A stretch of 64,000 bases of DNA, taken from the NCBI RefSeq assembly GCF_003049685.1, contig NZ_PYSY02000002.1, positions 248,001 to 312,000 on the forward strand, read 5' to 3'. The position numbers and the translations under genes were made by a program. This document shows, one piece after another, positions 61,060 through 64,000 of the stretch (position 1 is the first letter of the stretch; every line of letters begins with the position of its first letter). This DNA comes from Brucella pituitosa. GTDB taxonomy: Bacteria; Pseudomonadota; Alphaproteobacteria; Rhizobiales; Rhizobiaceae. The notes beneath the pieces were generated by a model, which ran no database searches, was not told where the DNA came from, and worked only from the letters and a program-made list of their open reading frames with translations.

Positions 61060-64000
61060 TTAATCCGCGAGAACACGGGTCGGCGGAAAGATGATTTCCA
61101 CCACTGTGCCACGTCCGGGTGTCGAATCTATCGCAAACTGCGCACGGTTCGCTTCAACCATCGCTTTTGTAAGTGGCAGGCCTAAGCCCGTACCTTCATT
61201 ACGCCAGTCTTTTGCGCTTTCGGTTTGTCTGCGTTGCATGGCGTTGACCTGACGGAAGGGCTTCAGTGCCTGTTCAACTTCGGCCTTTGTCATGCCTACG
61301 CCCGTATCGCGAACGCGCATGACGACATCGCCGTTCAGTTCATAATTGGTCGAGACGATCACTTGTCCGCCGGTTGCAGTGAAGCGAACCGCATTAGACA
61401 ACAGATTGAGCGCTACCTGCTTGATCGAACGTGCATCGGCAACGATATCAGGCAAGTTCGACTGGAAGCTCGAGCGGATAATGACGCGTTCACGGTTTGC
61501 CTGCGGCTGCATCAGAGCAATGGCTTCGCCGATTGCATCATTGAGCGAAACCGCCTCAAATTGCATATCGAGTGCGCCGGCTTCGATCTTGGAGATATCG
61601 AGCAAGTCATTGACCAGTGCCAGCACATGATTGCCTGAACGGTTGATGTCGCGCAGATAATCGCGGTAGCGATCATTGCCGATCGAGCCGAACTTCTCGT
61701 CGGCCATCAACTCGGAAAACCCGATAATCGCGTTAAGCGGCGTGCGAATTTCGTGGCTGATACGGGCCAGAAAGTCAGTTTTCTGGTTGGATGCGCGCTC
61801 AGCTTCCTTGCGCGCATTCGTCAGCTCTTCTTCTGTACGTTTCCATTGCGTGATGTCGCGCAGCACAGCACAGAAACCGCTCGTGTGCGGAAGTTTGCCC
61901 ATGGTCATGAAGAGTGGGATGAACCCGCCCTGAGCTTCGCGACCGATTACTTCTCTACCGTCGTTCAAGACGCTCAGAACACCGTTTTCGGACAGCCCGT
62001 GCAGATAATCCATCGCTGCACGCTGGCTCTCGATTGCAAACAGCATCGAGAAGAATTTGCCTTCGGTGTCGCTCCGGTCATAGCCGAAAAGAGCGGCGGC
62101 CGAATGATTCATGGAGCGAATGCGACCTTCCGGATCAATCAGCACAACGCCATCTGTTGCCGTATCTAGAATGATCTTAAGTTCTTCGACCTGTGCTTTA
62201 AGCGCCTGCTTTTCGATATGTTCTTCGCTTGAGGTCTCAGTCTTTGCTGGCACCTCAACTTCGATAGAAGCTGGAGCAACTGGCATAAGGCTCAGCATAA
62301 GTGCACGACCGTTGCGCCAGCCAATGGCGTTCAGATGCGCATCCACCGGTTCTTCACTGCCATCTGCACGGCGCAATACCATACCCTGAGGGCTGCCGCC
62401 TTCATCGCTGTCACTGTTGAACAATGCCTGGACGCCACCTGCATCATGGATGTCTTTGAGCGTTTCATAACCTGTCAGGTCAAGAAGTGCCTGATTGACA
62501 TAATGAACCTCGTCGCCCGAATGGATGATGACGGGGATAGGCAGATTAGCGAGCAGTGCCGTCTCATCGGCACGGTGTTTCTGGTCTGGCTTTGCAACTT
62601 CTGGTCTATCGTCCGCTGCAGGCAAATTTTCAGATACTACAGCAACGGGCGCGGTACGCTCTGCTGCTGGTTGCGGTTGTTCAATCTTTTCTGCTGGCTT
62701 TTCTACAGGCTTTTCGAGCGATGCATCGCCGTCCTGACGAGAATTTGCCAGTCCCTGCTTGCGCAGACGGTCAGCAATTTCTCGAAATGCATTGCGCTCG
62801 GTCGCGGTCAACCCGCCTTCGGGGCGCTGCTCTTTGCCCTTGAGCTGCTTTGCCTGATCTGCTTCCACTTTTTCGCGTGCGGCTGCATTCAGAAGCTCAA
62901 TGACCTTGTCGGACTCACGACGACCGGGGTTCGGCGTCAGCTCAAACGGCAGGGTCGTTGTAGCTGTGGTCTGGTGTTGAGTATCTGGATGATCGTCATT
63001 GGCAACTTCCTCAGAAAGCGCCAGAACATCGTCGTCGCCATCGGCGCTCAACACATCCTGTATTGAGGGGGGCGTTTCGCGCTTCTGCGGAATACCACCA
63101 GCGAGCACAAGGCCGAGTGTCTCGGGGTCTTCTTCCGCATCTTCAGGGCGAACAAGGCCAAACCCACGGAAGCCGATGAATTCACGATCACGCGAATAAA
63201 CGGGCAGGGCGGCAAGCTCAACCGGCACACGAAGATTGGTGCCCTCCACAGGCCAGAGCAGCTTTTTGCCAGACCAGGTGTCGCGCTTCTCCAGAAGCGA
63301 GCCGATGCTGCCATCCGTATCGAAGGCAAAAACATTGGCGACTTCCGCAAAGCGTCTGCCAATCACATCAGCCGCGTTTGGCCCGATGATGACGCCGAGT
63401 TCCGGTGAAATTTCCGTAAACGTTCCAGCCGCATCAGTCTTCCAGATAAAGCGGGCAGGTGGGCCGTTGCCATCGAAGACAAAGCTTTTCGGCTCAGTTC
63501 CCTTTGCTGCAGTCTCATCCTCATCCATAATTACTTCAGTAGTCGCTTGCGCATCATCGGTCTTTGCAGGCGCTATGGCTGCTTCGCCGACAATGCAGAT
63601 AAGATGTATGGCTGGATTATCGGTAAGCCGTGCAATTGCGCCCGGAACGGAGCTTTTACCTGCACGAATGCGGCGCTTTACGATCCGGTCACTGGCATCG
63701 CCTGCTTCAACAATAAGATCTTCAAGCGTTGACGCGGAAATATCGAGGGCTGCGAAGCGCGGACTTGACGCGACGACCTTCGCTTCAGCATCGACCAGCG
63801 CTACATGTGTCGCGTTATCCCCGAGACCGGAAATAATTACGTCAGGGGCTGCATTCTGTTTTTCGACAGCGAGCAACAGAGCTTCGATGCCGTCGGGCAT
63901 TGTGAGGTGGGAAACTTGAAGGCGAGTGAGTTCTGAACGCATGCCAGCACCAAGACGCACAGCAACTACGCGCGGTGCGATGTCGGCTTCGTTGCTCGAG
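61060..64000 (-). CDS. pdhS: PdhS-type polar sensor histidine kinase (5' end outside the window)
   Basis: The frame is open to the window edge; about 980 residues are seen. N-terminal part is acidic and sensory (TGMP-like SELTRLQVSHLTMPDGI, two PAS-like regions: IWKTDAAGTFTEISPELGVI and LKIILDTATDGVVLIDPEGR), with a low-complexity Glu/Pro/Ala linker between. HisKA with phospho-acceptor His in FLARISHEIRTPLNAIIGFS; HATPase_c with N-box LNLLSNAVRFT, G1 RDTGVGMTKAEV and G2 EGTGLGLPLTKAM. In Brucella PdhS is an essential, old-pole-localised kinase that acts on DivK. Length, PAS layout and HisKA sequence match PdhS rather than PleC or DivJ. A terminator follows. Confidence 0.88.
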   Translation of the reverse strand, partial: SSNEADIAPRVVAVRLGAGMRSELTRLQVSHLTMPDGIEALLLAVEKQNAAPDVIISGLGDNATHVALVDAEAKVVASSPRFAALDISASTLEDLIVEAGDASDRIVKRRIRAGKSSVPGAIARLTDNPAIHLICIVGEAAIAPAKTDDAQATTEVIMDEDETAAKGTEPKSFVFDGNGPPARFIWKTDAAGTFTEISPELGVIIGPNAADVIGRRFAEVANVFAFDTDGSIGSLLEKRDTWSGKKLLWPVEGTNLRVPVELAALPVYSRDREFIGFRGFGLVRPEDAEEDPETLGLVLAGGIPQKRETPPSIQDVLSADGDDDVLALSEEVANDDHPDTQHQTTATTTLPFELTPNPGRRESDKVIELLNAAAREKVEADQAKQLKGKEQRPEGGLTATERNAFREIADRLRKQGLANSRQDGDASLEKPVEKPAEKIEQPQPAAERTAPVAVVSENLPAADDRPEVAKPDQKHRADETALLANLPIPVIIHSGDEVHYVNQALLDLTGYETLKDIHDAGGVQALFNSDSDEGGSPQGMVLRRADGSEEPVDAHLNAIGWRNGRALMLSLMPVAPASIEVEVPAKTETSSEEHIEKQALKAQVEELKIILDTATDGVVLIDPEGRIRSMNHSAAALFGYDRSDTEGKFFSMLFAIESQRAAMDYLHGLSENGVLSVLNDGREVIGREAQGGFIPLFMTMGKLPHTSGFCAVLRDITQWKRTEEELTNARKEAERASNQKTDFLARISHEIRTPLNAIIGFSELMADEKFGSIGNDRYRDYLRDINRSGNHVLALVNDLLDISKIEAGALDMQFEAVSLNDAIGEAIALMQPQANRERVIIRSSFQSNLPDIVADARSIKQVALNLLSNAVRFTATGGQVIVSTNYELNGDVVMRVRDTGVGMTKAEVEQALKPFRQVNAMQRRQTESAKDWRNEGTGLGLPLTKAMVEANRAQFAIDSTPGRGTVVEIIFPPTRVLAD

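Overview
The window looks like chromosome I of a member of the Brucellaceae (Brucella/Ochrobactrum type, Hyphomicrobiales). The reasons are a PdhS-type polar histidine kinase, a PodJ-like polarity protein, a class I lysyl-tRNA synthetase, an Entner-Doudoroff set (zwf, pgl, edd), palindromic intergenic repeats of the Brucella kind, and an anti-Shine-Dalgarno sRNA of the rhizobial alpha-r14/cuckoo type. No rRNA, tRNA or CRISPR array was recognised. Assignments rest on reading motifs by eye; no database search was run.

Layout. 1-4.8 kb: 5'-anchored part of a PodJ-like coiled-coil protein, an MFS transporter, a GNAT acetyltransferase, then about 1.1 kb without a convincing gene that holds a triple-hairpin sRNA. 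4.8-9.7 kb: an accessory island made of orphan CdiA-CT/CdiI (contact-dependent inhibition) modules, a 247-bp repeated pre-toxin segment, decayed immunity-like genes and a dead IS3-family (IS2-like) element. 10.2-15.8 kb: a fatty-acid beta-oxidation operon (acyl-CoA dehydrogenase, thiolase, FadB/J) behind a 24-bp operator-like palindrome and closed by a strong terminator. 15.9-22.5 kb: S24-type repressor, SNase-like protein, EamA exporter, TetR, prolyl aminopeptidase, lysS, TerB-like protein. 23.3-29.1 kb: a five-gene peptide/nickel-type ABC transporter with overlapping starts, and proC. 29.3-36.2 kb: small secreted and membrane proteins, folD, then edd-pgl-zwf. 36.4-46 kb: two SDRs, HD hydrolase, a frameshifted MFS gene, GntR, LysR and HxlR regulators, DUF1127, TyrA-like dehydrogenase and a Tat-exported Hint-domain protein. 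46.1-48.9 kb: amine oxidase plus glutamine-synthetase-like gene (gamma-glutamyl-putrescine type). 49-54.4 kb: class D beta-lactamase, bestrophin-like channel, isocitrate lyase and its divergent ScfR/RamB-type regulator. 54.5-58.7 kb: complete potFGHI polyamine importer. 58.7-64 kb: AsmA-family protein and the C-terminal majority of PdhS.

How the genes fit together: acetyl-CoA made by the beta-oxidation operon would enter the glyoxylate bypass through AceA. The pot importer would feed putrescine to the PuuA/PuuB-like pair. Zwf, Pgl and Edd carry glucose 6-phosphate into the Entner-Doudoroff route. PodJ-like and PdhS proteins at the two ends are both polarity/cell-cycle factors.

The most distinctive material is (i) the orphan toxin/immunity island, (ii) the sRNA with three identical anti-SD loops and its own promoter, (iii) two 168-bp bipartite palindromic elements in inverted orientation 4.6 kb apart, one of which supplies the stop codon of zwf, and (iv) a 92-bp duplication of a small gene's 3' end in which at least two of the five differences are silent in the reading frame.
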